Source: Planctomycetota bacterium (GTDB lineage: Bacteria; Planctomycetota; UBA1135). Taken from it: a DNA stretch of 64,000 nucleotides. Numbering within the stretch: the first letter of the stretch is position 1; each line of letters begins with the position of its first letter. Below are positions 19,555 through 28,396 of the stretch, one piece after another. Both the position numbers and the translations under genes were made by a program. The DNA is taken from assembly GCA_021776795.1 (NCBI GenBank), contig JAJFFC010000030.1, positions 62,001-126,000 of the forward strand, written 5' to 3'. Below the pieces are notes generated by a model. The model saw nothing but the letters and a program-made list of their open reading frames with translations. It was not told where the DNA came from and did no database searches.

Positions 19555-21902
19555 CTTCCAGACTCAGTGCGACCTGCACTATGGCAATCTATACATTGAT
19601 TGCCAAGTGGCTTGTACTGAATCAGTCGTTGTCCCTGCGCTGTGAGCCTTTCCACGTGGCATGCGGAACAGTCCAGCTGCGCATGATTTTGATCCAATGC
19701 AAAGGTGGATAATCGGTTGTGCGCAAAGTTAGGGATTTCGAATGTCTTGATTCCAGAATCATGGCACTTTAAGCAATCATTGACCCCTTTCTGAATAAAT
19801 TGACCAAGATGCGGATCGCTATGGCAGTCGGTACAGCTAGTGCCGATCGCTTCCCCAAAACTCCGGCCAAGTGGGCCCTGCTTCCCCAACGGTTGATGAC
19901 AGGAAGTGCAGTCGGCCTCCAGATGTGCGCCTAGCAGGGGAAAATCTGTCCATTTTTCGTGGTGAAAATCCACCGGAGACATCTTGCGGAAACTAGAGGT
20001 TGTATGGCACCGCGCACAGTCAGTCTTGCCATTCACCGTCAGCTCCAAGTGAGGTCGCTGGAAGGTCCCGGCATGAGGATCTTGGTGACAGGTAATGCAC
20101 TTTGATGGATCTCCAGGGTAATGATCTTGCAGGCGACCGAGCCTTTGGCTGACTTGGTCGACGCCGTGGCAAGAGGCGCATTCGGCTTGATCGTGTGCCC
20201 CTGTAAGGGGAAAGGATGTCCAGGTTCCGTGATCAAATTTGCTGGCAGGGACCTCTTGGAAACTCTCCGTAGAATGGCATCGGGCGCAGCCAATTTTCCC
20301 CTGAATGCTGTGCGGTAAATCATTGCCAGAGAAGGATCCAAGATGGATGTCTTCGTGGCAACCTACGCAAGAAGCAGGGTCTCCTGGGTAGAGCAGGGAA
20401 ACCTTGCCGAGGGTTCGTCCATGCTCGTCTGGCAAAGAATTCCGCTGATGACAAGCCTGGCAATCGAGCTGATCATGGCCTTTAGTCAAAGGGAATGGGG
20501 TCCATTGACCATGGTCAAATTCCCGAGTTAAGTCTTGAAAGTCAGTTGGTTGATGACATCGTGCACAATCGCCTTCCGGAACTGGATCTAACTTCTCAGA
20601 ATAGGGTTGGAATGCATTGTCATGGGGATCGGTATGGCAATCCACGCATTTGGTCAGCGTTCCTAAGAAACGCACGGGCTGATTTTCAAGATGAACATCT
20701 GGCTTGTGGCAATCTTCACACTTCACCGTGGCATGAGCGCCGCGCAATTCATAAGACTCTTCGTTGTGCCGAACGAGAGAGAAATCATGTGGGAGGAATG
20801 CGCTTGGCTTGTGACAGCTAAGGCAATCCTTTTCTTGATACTTTGCGATATCAAATTGCCCAGCATGAGGGTCTTGATGACAGCTTGCGCAATCGTTTGC
20901 ATTGCGCTTTGGATAGCGCAGAGAAAAATCTTCCTTGCTTTCGCGAGTCCCATGACATTCCTTGCAATCCAGGTTGGCATGGGGTTCTTCTAATGCAAAT
21001 CCACTCGCCTTATGCCATGGGTCTTTCCACCTGGATTCGGTTTGAAGAAATGTCTCGTCTTGTTCCGAATGACATAGTGCGCATTCATCGCGACCCACAC
21101 TCTTCCATTCCTCGGGATAATGGGTGTTCTTGAGAAAAGAATTGGTATGCGGACTTTCATGGCAGGAGGCGCAATTTCTCCAGGTGATTTCCAAATCCAG
21201 GGGGCTTAACGCTTCCACCGAATAGGAAGTTTCTGATTGATGGCATTCCGCACAATCCAAGCCTGAGTGCGAACCATGGAGCGGAATCTCCTTGAGGTGC
21301 GGGAAACGACTAAGATCGGCAAAATCATGTTCCTGGCCATGGCAGGATTGACAAGATCGCTGCATTTGCCCCTTGTGCGGATCCTCGTGGCAGGTCGTGC
21401 AGTCTTGCGAGAGCCCTAGAAACCTCGGAGTCTCTTTGGGAAGAAGGTTCACCAAAGCTTGCTGGTGGCATTCCTTGCATTCCAGGGAATCATGAGCGCC
21501 CTGAAGGTGAAAATCTAAAGTCTCATGGGCGAAGTCCTCTACCTTGCCCAAACTGGCTTGGCGAAAACTGAAATTGAGAAGTTCGTGGCTGGGAGAAGTG
21601 AGATGCTCAGGATGACAGGAACCACATTGGGCTTGCTGGATCATGCCGAGGCTTCCGTGAAGCCCTTGGCCCGCCAAAATATCGGACTCAATAGATTCGT
21701 GGCAGGCCAAGCAAGAAGGCCCTAAGTCGGATGGCTGATTGCCATGGCATTGGACACAACCATTCCGACCTTGAAGCTCGGCCACCCCGTGATGACTGGG
21801 AATGAGTGGTCCTGGGCTTGGTTCTCGGATATCCAGAAGCGCAAAGGCAAGAATCCCCATTAGGGCTACCGCAATCGGTATCCACCGAATCGAAGCTTTC
21901 AT
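19551..21902 (-). CDS. 26-haem c-type cytochrome
   Basis: A 783-residue protein from the ATG at 21902, preceded by AGGAGG; an earlier in-frame start gives a poor N-terminus. One hydrophobic anchor or signal helix (residues about 6-24) is followed by 26 CxxCH motifs spread over the rest. The C-terminal half is built of repeats: a pair CARCH / FDHG-W-FPLTGAHD / CASCH / YPGDP / CxxCHxDPHxG recurs at least four times. The layout resembles large periplasmic wire cytochromes. It overlaps both neighbours by four bases (ATGA), so synthesis of reductase, wire and barrel is probably coupled. Function in long-range electron transfer is inferred. Confidence 0.87.
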   Translation of the reverse strand: MKASIRWIPIAVALMGILAFALLDIREPSPGPLIPSHHGVAELQGRNGCVQCHGNQPSDLGPSCLACHESIESDILAGQGLHGSLGMIQQAQCGSCHPEHLTSPSHELLNFSFRQASLGKVEDFAHETLDFHLQGAHDSLECKECHQQALVNLLPKETPRFLGLSQDCTTCHEDPHKGQMQRSCQSCHGQEHDFADLSRFPHLKEIPLHGSHSGLDCAECHQSETSYSVEALSPLDLEITWRNCASCHESPHTNSFLKNTHYPEEWKSVGRDECALCHSEQDETFLQTESRWKDPWHKASGFALEEPHANLDCKECHGTRESKEDFSLRYPKRNANDCASCHQDPHAGQFDIAKYQEKDCLSCHKPSAFLPHDFSLVRHNEESYELRGAHATVKCEDCHKPDVHLENQPVRFLGTLTKCVDCHTDPHDNAFQPYSEKLDPVPEGDCARCHQPTDFQDLTREFDHGQWTPFPLTKGHDQLDCQACHQRNSLPDEHGRTLGKVSLLYPGDPASCVGCHEDIHLGSFSGNDLPHSIQGKIGCARCHSTESFQEVPASKFDHGTWTSFPLTGAHDQAECASCHGVDQVSQRLGRLQDHYPGDPSKCITCHQDPHAGTFQRPHLELTVNGKTDCARCHTTSSFRKMSPVDFHHEKWTDFPLLGAHLEADCTSCHQPLGKQGPLGRSFGEAIGTSCTDCHSDPHLGQFIQKGVNDCLKCHDSGIKTFEIPNFAHNRLSTFALDQNHAQLDCSACHVERLTAQGQRLIQYKPLGNQCIDCHSAGRTESGR

Positions 21903-24169
21903 GAGGACCCTCCTAAATTGCCATAGCGGTATGCGTACCAAATATGCGCAGCCAGCAAGAGCACGACTAACAAGCCAGCCCAGCGATGGAGGTAGCGCCA
22001 ACTGGCTAACAGAGATCGGATGTCTTCAAAGTGGCCAGCAACTAGGGCATCTCGGTGGGCGCGCTTCGCCACTTGAAGAACCTGGGAGAGTGAAGTTGCA
22101 TCCACCTTTTGGCGCCTCCCCTCACTCGCCAATCGGCGTGTCGTCAGGCGAAGGTCACGCTGCGATTTGATGAGCCCCACGATGCTCCCAACAGCGCCGT
22201 GGTGCCATCGAGTTCGATCAATCAGCTCGGCAATTTCCCGCCTCGCAGTTTCGCCGAATCCTCTGTGGACACTTGCCCAAGACTTCGCATTGGTGTGCAG
22301 ATTCATGAGTGCTTCTTCTAGCGCCTGCTCTCTGCCGTTTGCCACTCGTGGGACGAAGGAATAGAAGTAGCGCCCCAGGGCTCCCGTTCCCACCAAAAAG
22401 GCTAGGCCGATGATGGCGTGGCCCCCGAGATTGTTGTCCCAAGAAAAACCGCTGTGCAGTATTGCCAAAACTAGGGCCAGCATGCCTGTGGAGATATGAG
22501 CGCTCATCCATTTGCTCAAGCTACCTGTCTTTAGTGGCACAGAGCGACTTCGTCGGACGAGGTAAAGAAGATTCGTGCAAATCAGGAATGCGGCCGCAAT
22601 ACCGGCAAACAGGCCGACTCCCTTTGCTGGTCGGAGCCAATTGTCATTCTCGTTGGACAAGCGGTCTAAGGCATTTGCCTGGTAATAATCCGCGTTCCAC
22701 AGCCCCCAAATCAGAAGAATCCCAACCGCAAGAGTTGCGACGAGAAATGGCAGAAGCAGGCCAACTCCACGCTCAGCAGGTGGATCTTGATTAGGGCCGA
22801 GCGCCGGATCAAAGGAAACTCCCGCCTCCTTAAGAATTGGCATCGGCGGACTTCCGCCAATCAGGACAAAGACCTGGTCATTAGGGATTGCTAGTAGAGG
22901 CGTTGGTTTTCCCTCTCTTTTCAGCAATACTCGATCGAGCTCAATGGAGTGAACGGTGGTCTCAAGGTGGACCTGGATTCGTTTTTCGCGCAGTGCTTCT
23001 TGCAGAAGAAGGTGGTTCCGCGCGCGCAATCGAAAGAAGGCAGATCGCCGGTAACTCAAATGGACTTGATTGCCCGTTTGCTCTGCCAATCCCAATGCCG
23101 CCTCAATTGCGCTGTCGCCACCACCGACGACGAGGAAGTTTCCATTTTGATAAGCATGGGCGTCGATTAAGGAATAATTGACCTTGAGCAGGTCTTCTCC
23201 AGGGACATTCAGTTTGTTGGGGATGCCTCGACGCCCAAGAGCAAGGCAGACCGACCGAGTTCGAAATGCTTTAGCCTCTGTCTTGACGGTAAAGGATTCG
23301 TCTTGATCTTTCTGGACAGACTCCAAAACGAAACCTTCCTGAATCGGCAATTGATGATCAAAGCAGAGCTTGGTCCACAACTCCATGAGCTCTGATTTTT
23401 GATAAGTCCTTCCTTCAATCTTTCCTCCTAAGGGAAGAGTAATCTCATGGGTGTTAATGAGCTTCTGCCGCGGGTACCGGGCGATGGTCCCGCCAATCCG
23501 ATCTTGTTCCAAAGTGATGAAGTTCAGCCCCAGGCGCTTGGCTTCGAGCGAGCACGCTAACCCGGCAGGTCCTGCGCCAATGATGCACAAGTCCAGCAGC
23601 TGTTCGCCTTCCCCGTTGGGAATCACGGGCGATCGGAGATTCGCTTGCTGCTTCCGGGTAAATGCGCCGCGCGCACTTCTTGTTCCATGGTCTACCGCTG
23701 TGCGGATTAAGGCATAGCCGGTAACTTCTCCCGCCAGAAACAATCCTGGACTCCCAATCGCCTCCATCTCTGGCAGAAGAGCAGGAAGATCTTCTCTGTC
23801 TTTCCTGTCAGCCATGGTCAAGGCGATAGCGCCGACAGGGCAGTTGGCAGCACATTCACCATGACCAATGCAGCGGGAGCCATGGACGACCGCTGCTTGC
23901 CCATGCAATAAATCTAGAACCCCCTGCTCGGGGCAGGCCCGAATACAACTGGCACACCCAATGCAGCGGCTGAGGTCCACCCAAGGATGCTCGAGGCGGG
24001 CATGGTGGCTGCCCGTTTCTTTGGCCAATTTCCTCGCTTCGAGTCCAGATCGTAGGGCGGAACGACTAGACCTCCATAGGAGCCACGTGGCTATCGCTAA
24101 TAGGGCGAAGAACCCGGTGGCGGGGATGGCGAGTGGAGGTAGCGACATTGCGATGCCGGGGGGCAACAA
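21899..24169 (-). CDS. Membrane ferredoxin/thioredoxin-reductase-like FAD oxidoreductase with cytochrome-b-like C-terminus
   Basis: A 756-residue three-part protein. One N-terminal membrane helix is followed by a two-cluster ferredoxin at about 65-115: CIGCASCIRACP is a normal 4Fe-4S site, but the second, CIGHGECAANCP, has His in place of the second Cys, as in some 3Fe-4S ferredoxins. Residues about 190-480 form a pyridine-nucleotide-disulfide/YpdA-like flavin domain (GAGPAGLA, GGGDSAIEAA) without a redox CxxC. The C-terminal 260 residues contain several helices with His pairs (SAHISTG, ILHSGF, GHAIIG, LHRWAG, AAHIWY) fit for b-type haem or quinone. It likely passes NAD(P)H or ferredoxin electrons into the cytochrome chain. 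TTG at 24169 follows AAGAGG; ATG at 24148 is an alternative start. Confidence 0.82.
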   Translation of the reverse strand: MLPPGIAMSLPPLAIPATGFFALLAIATWLLWRSSRSALRSGLEARKLAKETGSHHARLEHPWVDLSRCIGCASCIRACPEQGVLDLLHGQAAVVHGSRCIGHGECAANCPVGAIALTMADRKDREDLPALLPEMEAIGSPGLFLAGEVTGYALIRTAVDHGTRSARGAFTRKQQANLRSPVIPNGEGEQLLDLCIIGAGPAGLACSLEAKRLGLNFITLEQDRIGGTIARYPRQKLINTHEITLPLGGKIEGRTYQKSELMELWTKLCFDHQLPIQEGFVLESVQKDQDESFTVKTEAKAFRTRSVCLALGRRGIPNKLNVPGEDLLKVNYSLIDAHAYQNGNFLVVGGGDSAIEAALGLAEQTGNQVHLSYRRSAFFRLRARNHLLLQEALREKRIQVHLETTVHSIELDRVLLKREGKPTPLLAIPNDQVFVLIGGSPPMPILKEAGVSFDPALGPNQDPPAERGVGLLLPFLVATLAVGILLIWGLWNADYYQANALDRLSNENDNWLRPAKGVGLFAGIAAAFLICTNLLYLVRRSRSVPLKTGSLSKWMSAHISTGMLALVLAILHSGFSWDNNLGGHAIIGLAFLVGTGALGRYFYSFVPRVANGREQALEEALMNLHTNAKSWASVHRGFGETARREIAELIDRTRWHHGAVGSIVGLIKSQRDLRLTTRRLASEGRRQKVDATSLSQVLQVAKRAHRDALVAGHFEDIRSLLASWRYLHRWAGLLVVLLLAAHIWYAYRYGNLGGSS

Positions 24170-24255
24170 TTGCTCTACCTCTTAAATAGCGAAAATCAGC
24201 CGCGGAAACCGTAAAAATACTTGTCAGAACAGGGAAAGACCTCAAAAACGAGTTC

Positions 24256-24269
24256 TTTTTTTGGGGGGG
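24256..24269. repeat. Adjacent T7 and G7 homopolymer tracts
   Basis: Seven T (24256-24262) directly followed by seven G (24263-24269), then C and four more G. It lies about 90 bases upstream of the reductase start of the cytochrome cluster, in its probable promoter region. Such tracts can slip during replication; they are also prone to sequencing error. Confidence 0.6.
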
Positions 24270-24309
24270 CGGGGTGATGCGCATGGAGTTCATGCCTTAG
24301 GTCGCTGCC

Positions 24310-24322
24310 CATGCCAGGCATG
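24310..24322. promoter_or_regulatory. Operator-like palindrome CATGCC-A-GGCATG
   Basis: A perfect 6+6 inverted repeat with a single central base, about 150 bases before the start of the minus-strand cytochrome cluster and just downstream of the DUF1304 gene. It could be a regulator site or part of a DUF1304 terminator. No matching copy was noticed elsewhere. Confidence 0.3.
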
Positions 24323-24335
24323 ACCATTCTTGGAC

Positions 24336-24692
24336 CTAGCTCAGGGGCAGCAGGGTGAGCAGGCCAAGCAGGGCGGGAAGCGCCTGAACCAGAAGGATTC
24401 GGCGATTCACGGTCAGGGCGCCAAACACACCTGCGACAAATACGCAGGCCAGGAAAAACACGCTGATGCTTTTTCCAGAGGGCCCAAGAGTCAGGCTCCA
24501 GATCAATCCGGCAGCTAAGAATCCGTTGTAAAGGCCCTGATTCATGGCGAGTACCTTGGTTTGGGCGGCCTGCTCGCGACTCAGGCCAAACACGCGCCGT
24601 CCAAAGGGGGTGTCCCACAGGAGCATTTCGAGCACCAGGAAAAACAGGTGGAGGGCGGCCACAAGGCCAATCAAGAGGGCGCTCCAGGGCAT
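24336..24692 (-). CDS. DUF1304 family membrane protein
   Basis: A 118-residue integral membrane protein with about four helices. The N-terminal helix carries the family pattern (LVAALHLFFLVLEMLLWDTP) followed by FGL and the conserved NQGLYNGFLAAGLIW segment. The length is typical of DUF1304 (about 120). The function of the family is unknown. It is transcribed in the same direction as the cytochrome cluster, but 166 bases separate them, with the palindrome and homopolymer tracts between, so an independent promoter downstream is plausible. Confidence 0.85.
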   Translation of the reverse strand: MPWSALLIGLVAALHLFFLVLEMLLWDTPFGRRVFGLSREQAAQTKVLAMNQGLYNGFLAAGLIWSLTLGPSGKSISVFFLACVFVAGVFGALTVNRRILLVQALPALLGLLTLLPLS

Positions 24693-24770
24693 GCCGACAT
24701 CCTACCCACAGCTAAATCATGGCGTTTCAGCGTGAATTTCGTGGTATTCTTATGAATAGAAAAACGGCCA

Positions 24771-24785
24771 TTTAACACCGTTAAA
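24771..24785. promoter_or_regulatory. Palindrome TTTAAC-ACC-GTTAAA upstream of cotH-like gene
   Basis: A perfect 6+6 inverted repeat with a 3-base spacer, 24 bases before the ATG of the CotH-like gene, in an A+T-rich stretch (about 24700-24800). Its position near a likely -10 region suits a repressor or activator site. This is a single occurrence without further support. Confidence 0.35.
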
Positions 24786-24809
24786 GGCTATATTTCTCCC
24801 CCTCAACCC

Positions 24810-26930
24810 ATGACCATATCCTTCAGAATCCTCACACTCGCCGCTGGTTTGGGCCTCGCCACACCTGTTGCTGCCCAATACCAGCAGCCACTAGGCGACA
24901 CGGACTACCTCGATGCCCAGGAAAACGTCTTCCTGGAGGGGGAGGTTACCTATGTCACGGTGACAATGCTGCCGGCCGACTTGCAATGGCTCCTGAACAA
25001 TCCAGATACCGATACGTATTTCGACTGTTCGGTCACGATCAGTAACTCGCAGCTCAACGAGACTCATGACAACGTCGGCATTCGCCCGCGCGGAAACTCC
25101 CAGCGCGATGCCAAGAAGAACCCTTGGAAGCTCAGCTTTAACGAGTTCATGCCAGGTCGTCGTTTTCACGGGCTGAAGAAGATCAATCTACAAAGCGATT
25201 CGACCGACCCATCGATTTCGCGTTCGACAACGCAGTTCCGGATTTTGCGCGAAATGGGCGTGCCAGCTTCTCGTGCGCATTATGTGTGGTTGCAAATCAA
25301 CGATGGCTCCACAGTGAGTGGGCTTTATGTGCACCACGAGCAAGTCGACGAAATTTTTCTCAAGGCCTGGTTTGGCAACGATGATGGCCGTCTGTATAAA
25401 TGCCGCTTTAAAGATGAAGGGGCGAACCTCACGGTGCAGGGCACCGGTGCGCCAAGTGAATACGCTGCCCTCGAAGATTATGAAGAGCAGAATGCCGGCG
25501 GTGATTTCATTCTGCTCGCCGAGTTCATTGATTTCATCAACAACACCAATGATGCCACCTTTTCTGCAGAGGTTTCGAATTGGCTTAACGTCGATGGCTT
25601 CCTCCGTGCCCAAGCCACAGATATAGTCACTGGCCAATGGGACGGCATGTGGATTGGAGGCAATAACTATTACCTCTATGAGAACACCGACACCGGTCGC
25701 ATGGAGTACATCCCGTGGGATCTCGACCATAGCTTTGGCATGGACTACTTCTTTTTCCCGATTTTCGGCGCCTTTGGCACCAACTTCGCGACCAAGGCTT
25801 ACCACAACTGGGGCAATGGCGGCTTTGGCGTTCCCGGCAATGCACCACCTCCGCTGATCGATCGCTTGCTAGATATCCCCGAGCAAGACAACGCCATGCT
25901 GCATTACAGCCATGTCGTTTCTCAAGGACCATTTCATTCCTCGCAAACCTTCCCGCATATTGATGCCGGCAAAGCACTGCTGAGTCCGTTGGCCTTCACT
26001 GGGGCATTCTCCGGCTCGAGCATGGACAATGGTTATGACAACGGTGATTTCCAAGCTGCCTTCGATAGTCCTGGTGGCTATTCGGCATTCAGCAACCCTG
26101 CAACTTGGGGCTTGAAGCCCTTTATCGATCGTCGTCAGCGCTTTATCCTCGAGGACTTCCCACAGGTTATTCCTACTCCGCGCGTCTACATCAATGAGCT
26201 GGTTGCGGACAATGAAACGACCTTGGCCGATGAGGCCGGTGAGTTTGACGATTGGCTAGAGCTGTATAACGACGAAGATTTCGACGTCGACCTCAGTGGT
26301 TGGTCACTCAGCGATAAACCAGGCGAAGTGGGGGCATGGGAGTTCCCCGCAGGAACCGTTCTTCCGGCCAAGAGTTACCTGCTGGTTTGGTGCGATGATG
26401 ATGGATTGCAGGGCCCTCTCCACGCCAACTTCAGACTGAGTGATAACGGCGAAACCGTGCATCTTTGGAGTTCCGCGGCAACAGGCCAGGTCATGATCAA
26501 TGCCATGGTCTTTCCGGGCCTAGCCAATGACGAAAGTTACGGCCGCATTCCCGATGGTTCCCCCAAGGAAGCGATTCTGCCTATGGCGACTCCCATGGCG
26601 AGCAACAACGGCACGAGCTTAGAGCTCCTAGCTGCCGGAAACTGTCCAGGTCCACAAAGCTTACATATCTCGGGGGCAGCCCCTGGTGCTGCGGTGTACC
26701 TGCTGGCTTCTTGGGGCAGCGGAAGCTTCACTATTCCCGCCGGTTACCCCTGCGCTGGTTCGGTACTGGATCTTGCCGGAGGCACGTTGCGCTTGTTGGC
26801 CACCGTCAACGCCGACGTCAACGGTGCGGCAATCTTAAACCTCACTTTGCCTGCTGGCGCTTGTCAGCAGATTTCGGTGCAGGCTCTCGATGCCTCTTCC
26901 TGTGCCATCTCTCCTCGCGTCTCTATCTAG
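24810..26930 (+). CDS. CotH-kinase-family exported protein with lamin-tail domain
   Basis: A 706-residue exported protein (signal peptide ending PVAAQ). Residues about 45-420 match the CotH atypical kinase fold: RPRGNSQRDAKKNPWKLSFN, the SRSTTQFRILREMGVPASRAHYVWLQ-type core (discontinuous), YVHHEQVD, and the acidic motif near 304-311 (WDLDHSFG) with the Asp residues that bind metal. At about 455-590 there is a lamin-tail domain (VYINELVADN, DWLELYN, LSGWSLSD), and the rest is a beta-rich C-terminus. CotH proteins phosphorylate spore-coat or surface proteins. It is first in an operon with VTC, DUF4956 and HlyD-like genes, a recurrent association. Confidence 0.88.
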   Translation: MTISFRILTLAAGLGLATPVAAQYQQPLGDTDYLDAQENVFLEGEVTYVTVTMLPADLQWLLNNPDTDTYFDCSVTISNSQLNETHDNVGIRPRGNSQRDAKKNPWKLSFNEFMPGRRFHGLKKINLQSDSTDPSISRSTTQFRILREMGVPASRAHYVWLQINDGSTVSGLYVHHEQVDEIFLKAWFGNDDGRLYKCRFKDEGANLTVQGTGAPSEYAALEDYEEQNAGGDFILLAEFIDFINNTNDATFSAEVSNWLNVDGFLRAQATDIVTGQWDGMWIGGNNYYLYENTDTGRMEYIPWDLDHSFGMDYFFFPIFGAFGTNFATKAYHNWGNGGFGVPGNAPPPLIDRLLDIPEQDNAMLHYSHVVSQGPFHSSQTFPHIDAGKALLSPLAFTGAFSGSSMDNGYDNGDFQAAFDSPGGYSAFSNPATWGLKPFIDRRQRFILEDFPQVIPTPRVYINELVADNETTLADEAGEFDDWLELYNDEDFDVDLSGWSLSDKPGEVGAWEFPAGTVLPAKSYLLVWCDDDGLQGPLHANFRLSDNGETVHLWSSAATGQVMINAMVFPGLANDESYGRIPDGSPKEAILPMATPMASNNGTSLELLAAGNCPGPQSLHISGAAPGAAVYLLASWGSGSFTIPAGYPCAGSVLDLAGGTLRLLATVNADVNGAAILNLTLPAGACQQISVQALDASSCAISPRVSI

Positions 26931-26936
26931 GTCTTG

Positions 26937-27701
26937 ATGAGCGACGCACCCTGGGGACTCGACCGCACTTTGCGTTCACGATTTGAGTGCAAGTATTTGG
27001 TCAGTGAAGAGATTGGGCAAGCCATTGTGCATCATGCCAGCCCCTATTTGGAGCTGGATCACTTTTCTGCACGTAGCGAAAATCATCGCTACCCTGTGCA
27101 CAGCTTGTACCTTGATGGCCCTGGATATGAGTTGTACGAGACCACAAACCAAGGCATGAAGAATCGCTTCAAGCTGCGCATTCGTGGTTACGACAGCAAT
27201 CCCGAGTCGCCCTTGTTTGCCGAGGTCAAGCGCCGTGCCGACCGCGTGATTTTGAAGCGTCGCGCGCTTATCACCAGGGCAGATGCGCGTGCTTTGCTGA
27301 AGGGCGCACCTCTTCCTGCGGACAGCCGCACAGCGGGCGCTGAGTTTGCCGAGTTTCGTTCCTTGGCCGCGCGGTTGGCTGCTCGCCCATCCGTTTATGT
27401 GTCTTACTCGCGTGAGGCCTATGAAGCCGTCGGCCCCGAGCCCGTGCGCTTGACGCTGGACCGAGAATTGCGCAACGCGGCGCCTAGTCTTTCCGACCCC
27501 TTCGACTTTGCTGCCCAAGATTGGAAGGTGACTCCCTGCAAGCAGACGATTTTAGAGTTAAAATTCACGGACAGTTGCCCGCACTGGGTAGAGCAATTGA
27601 TTCAGCGATTTCGGCTCGACCGCTGCTCGGTAGCCAAGTACATTCTTTGCTTGGATAACTACATGGCCCGCGAAGCGCACATGCAAAGGAGACTTGTTTA
27701 G
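26937..27701 (+). CDS. VTC-domain protein (polyphosphate polymerase-like)
   Basis: A 254-residue cytoplasmic protein with the VTC/CYTH-like tunnel fold: FECKYLV near the start, a strand rich in basic residues (NRFKLRIRGYD), AEVKRRADRVILKRR, LTLDRELR, and LELKFTDSCPHW near the end. These conserved basic and acidic strands line the tunnel of eukaryotic VTC4, which makes polyphosphate from ATP. Activity here is inferred. The ATG at 26937 is preferred over an in-frame TTG three bases earlier. It begins 6 bases after the CotH-like stop. Confidence 0.87.
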   Translation: MSDAPWGLDRTLRSRFECKYLVSEEIGQAIVHHASPYLELDHFSARSENHRYPVHSLYLDGPGYELYETTNQGMKNRFKLRIRGYDSNPESPLFAEVKRRADRVILKRRALITRADARALLKGAPLPADSRTAGAEFAEFRSLAARLAARPSVYVSYSREAYEAVGPEPVRLTLDRELRNAAPSLSDPFDFAAQDWKVTPCKQTILELKFTDSCPHWVEQLIQRFRLDRCSVAKYILCLDNYMAREAHMQRRLV

Positions 27702-28396
27702 TGGAGTGGTTCTTTCGGGAACTCTCCAATGCAGGCAGTGGCGGTCCGGAGTATTCGGTGCAGGCCATGGCTTTGGCCATGCTGCTGGCCTTTGTGATTG
27801 GCCAGTATTTGGCATGGGTCTACGTGCGGGTCCATAGCGGCCTGTCTTACTCGCGCACCTTTACCCAGTCCTTGGTGTTGCTGACCATGGTGGTGGCCTT
27901 GGTGATGTTCGTCATCGGTAACAGCATCGTGACCGCCTTCGGCTTGATTGGCGCCTTGGCCATCATTCGCTTCCGTAACGTGTTAAAAGACACGCGCGAC
28001 ACCACATTCATTTTCTTTGCCTTGGTGTTGGGTATGGCAGTCGGCTCGCAGCGGCACATCGCCGGCATCGGCGGAGCCCTGGCCCTATCTTTGGCGGCCT
28101 TCTACTTGCACTACACCCGCTTTGGTTCCTTGGCTCCTTATGATGGCCACCTCAACTGCCGTTTAGTGGGGGAGCGTCGCCAAGACAAAGATGGGCAACT
28201 TGCCCAGGTATTGCGGGCCCATTGCCGCAGCTCCTCGCGCGTTTCGGTTCGCGAGTTTGGTGGTGGCGCAGAGCATGTATATCAAGTGAGCCTGCGTGAC
28301 CCCAACCGTAGTCCAGAGTTCATGACCGCTTTGGAAGGCCTCAATGGAGTCGAAGAAGTCGGCCTTGTCTTGCGTGATGAGTACGCAGAAATCTAA
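27701..28396 (+). CDS. DUF4956 family membrane protein
   Basis: A 231-residue protein with four to five membrane helices in the first 145 residues, including the family signature FGLIGALAIIRFRNVLKDTRDTTFIFF in two segments, then a soluble C-terminal ACT-like tail (about 150-231: LNCRLVGE, EHVYQVSLRD, VEEVGLVLRDE). DUF4956 genes sit next to VTC and CotH genes in many bacteria; function unproven, but a membrane partner of the polymerase is a fair guess. The start is GTG overlapping the VTC stop by one base (TAGTG). Confidence 0.88.
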   Translation: MEWFFRELSNAGSGGPEYSVQAMALAMLLAFVIGQYLAWVYVRVHSGLSYSRTFTQSLVLLTMVVALVMFVIGNSIVTAFGLIGALAIIRFRNVLKDTRDTTFIFFALVLGMAVGSQRHIAGIGGALALSLAAFYLHYTRFGSLAPYDGHLNCRLVGERRQDKDGQLAQVLRAHCRSSSRVSVREFGGGAEHVYQVSLRDPNRSPEFMTALEGLNGVEEVGLVLRDEYAEI

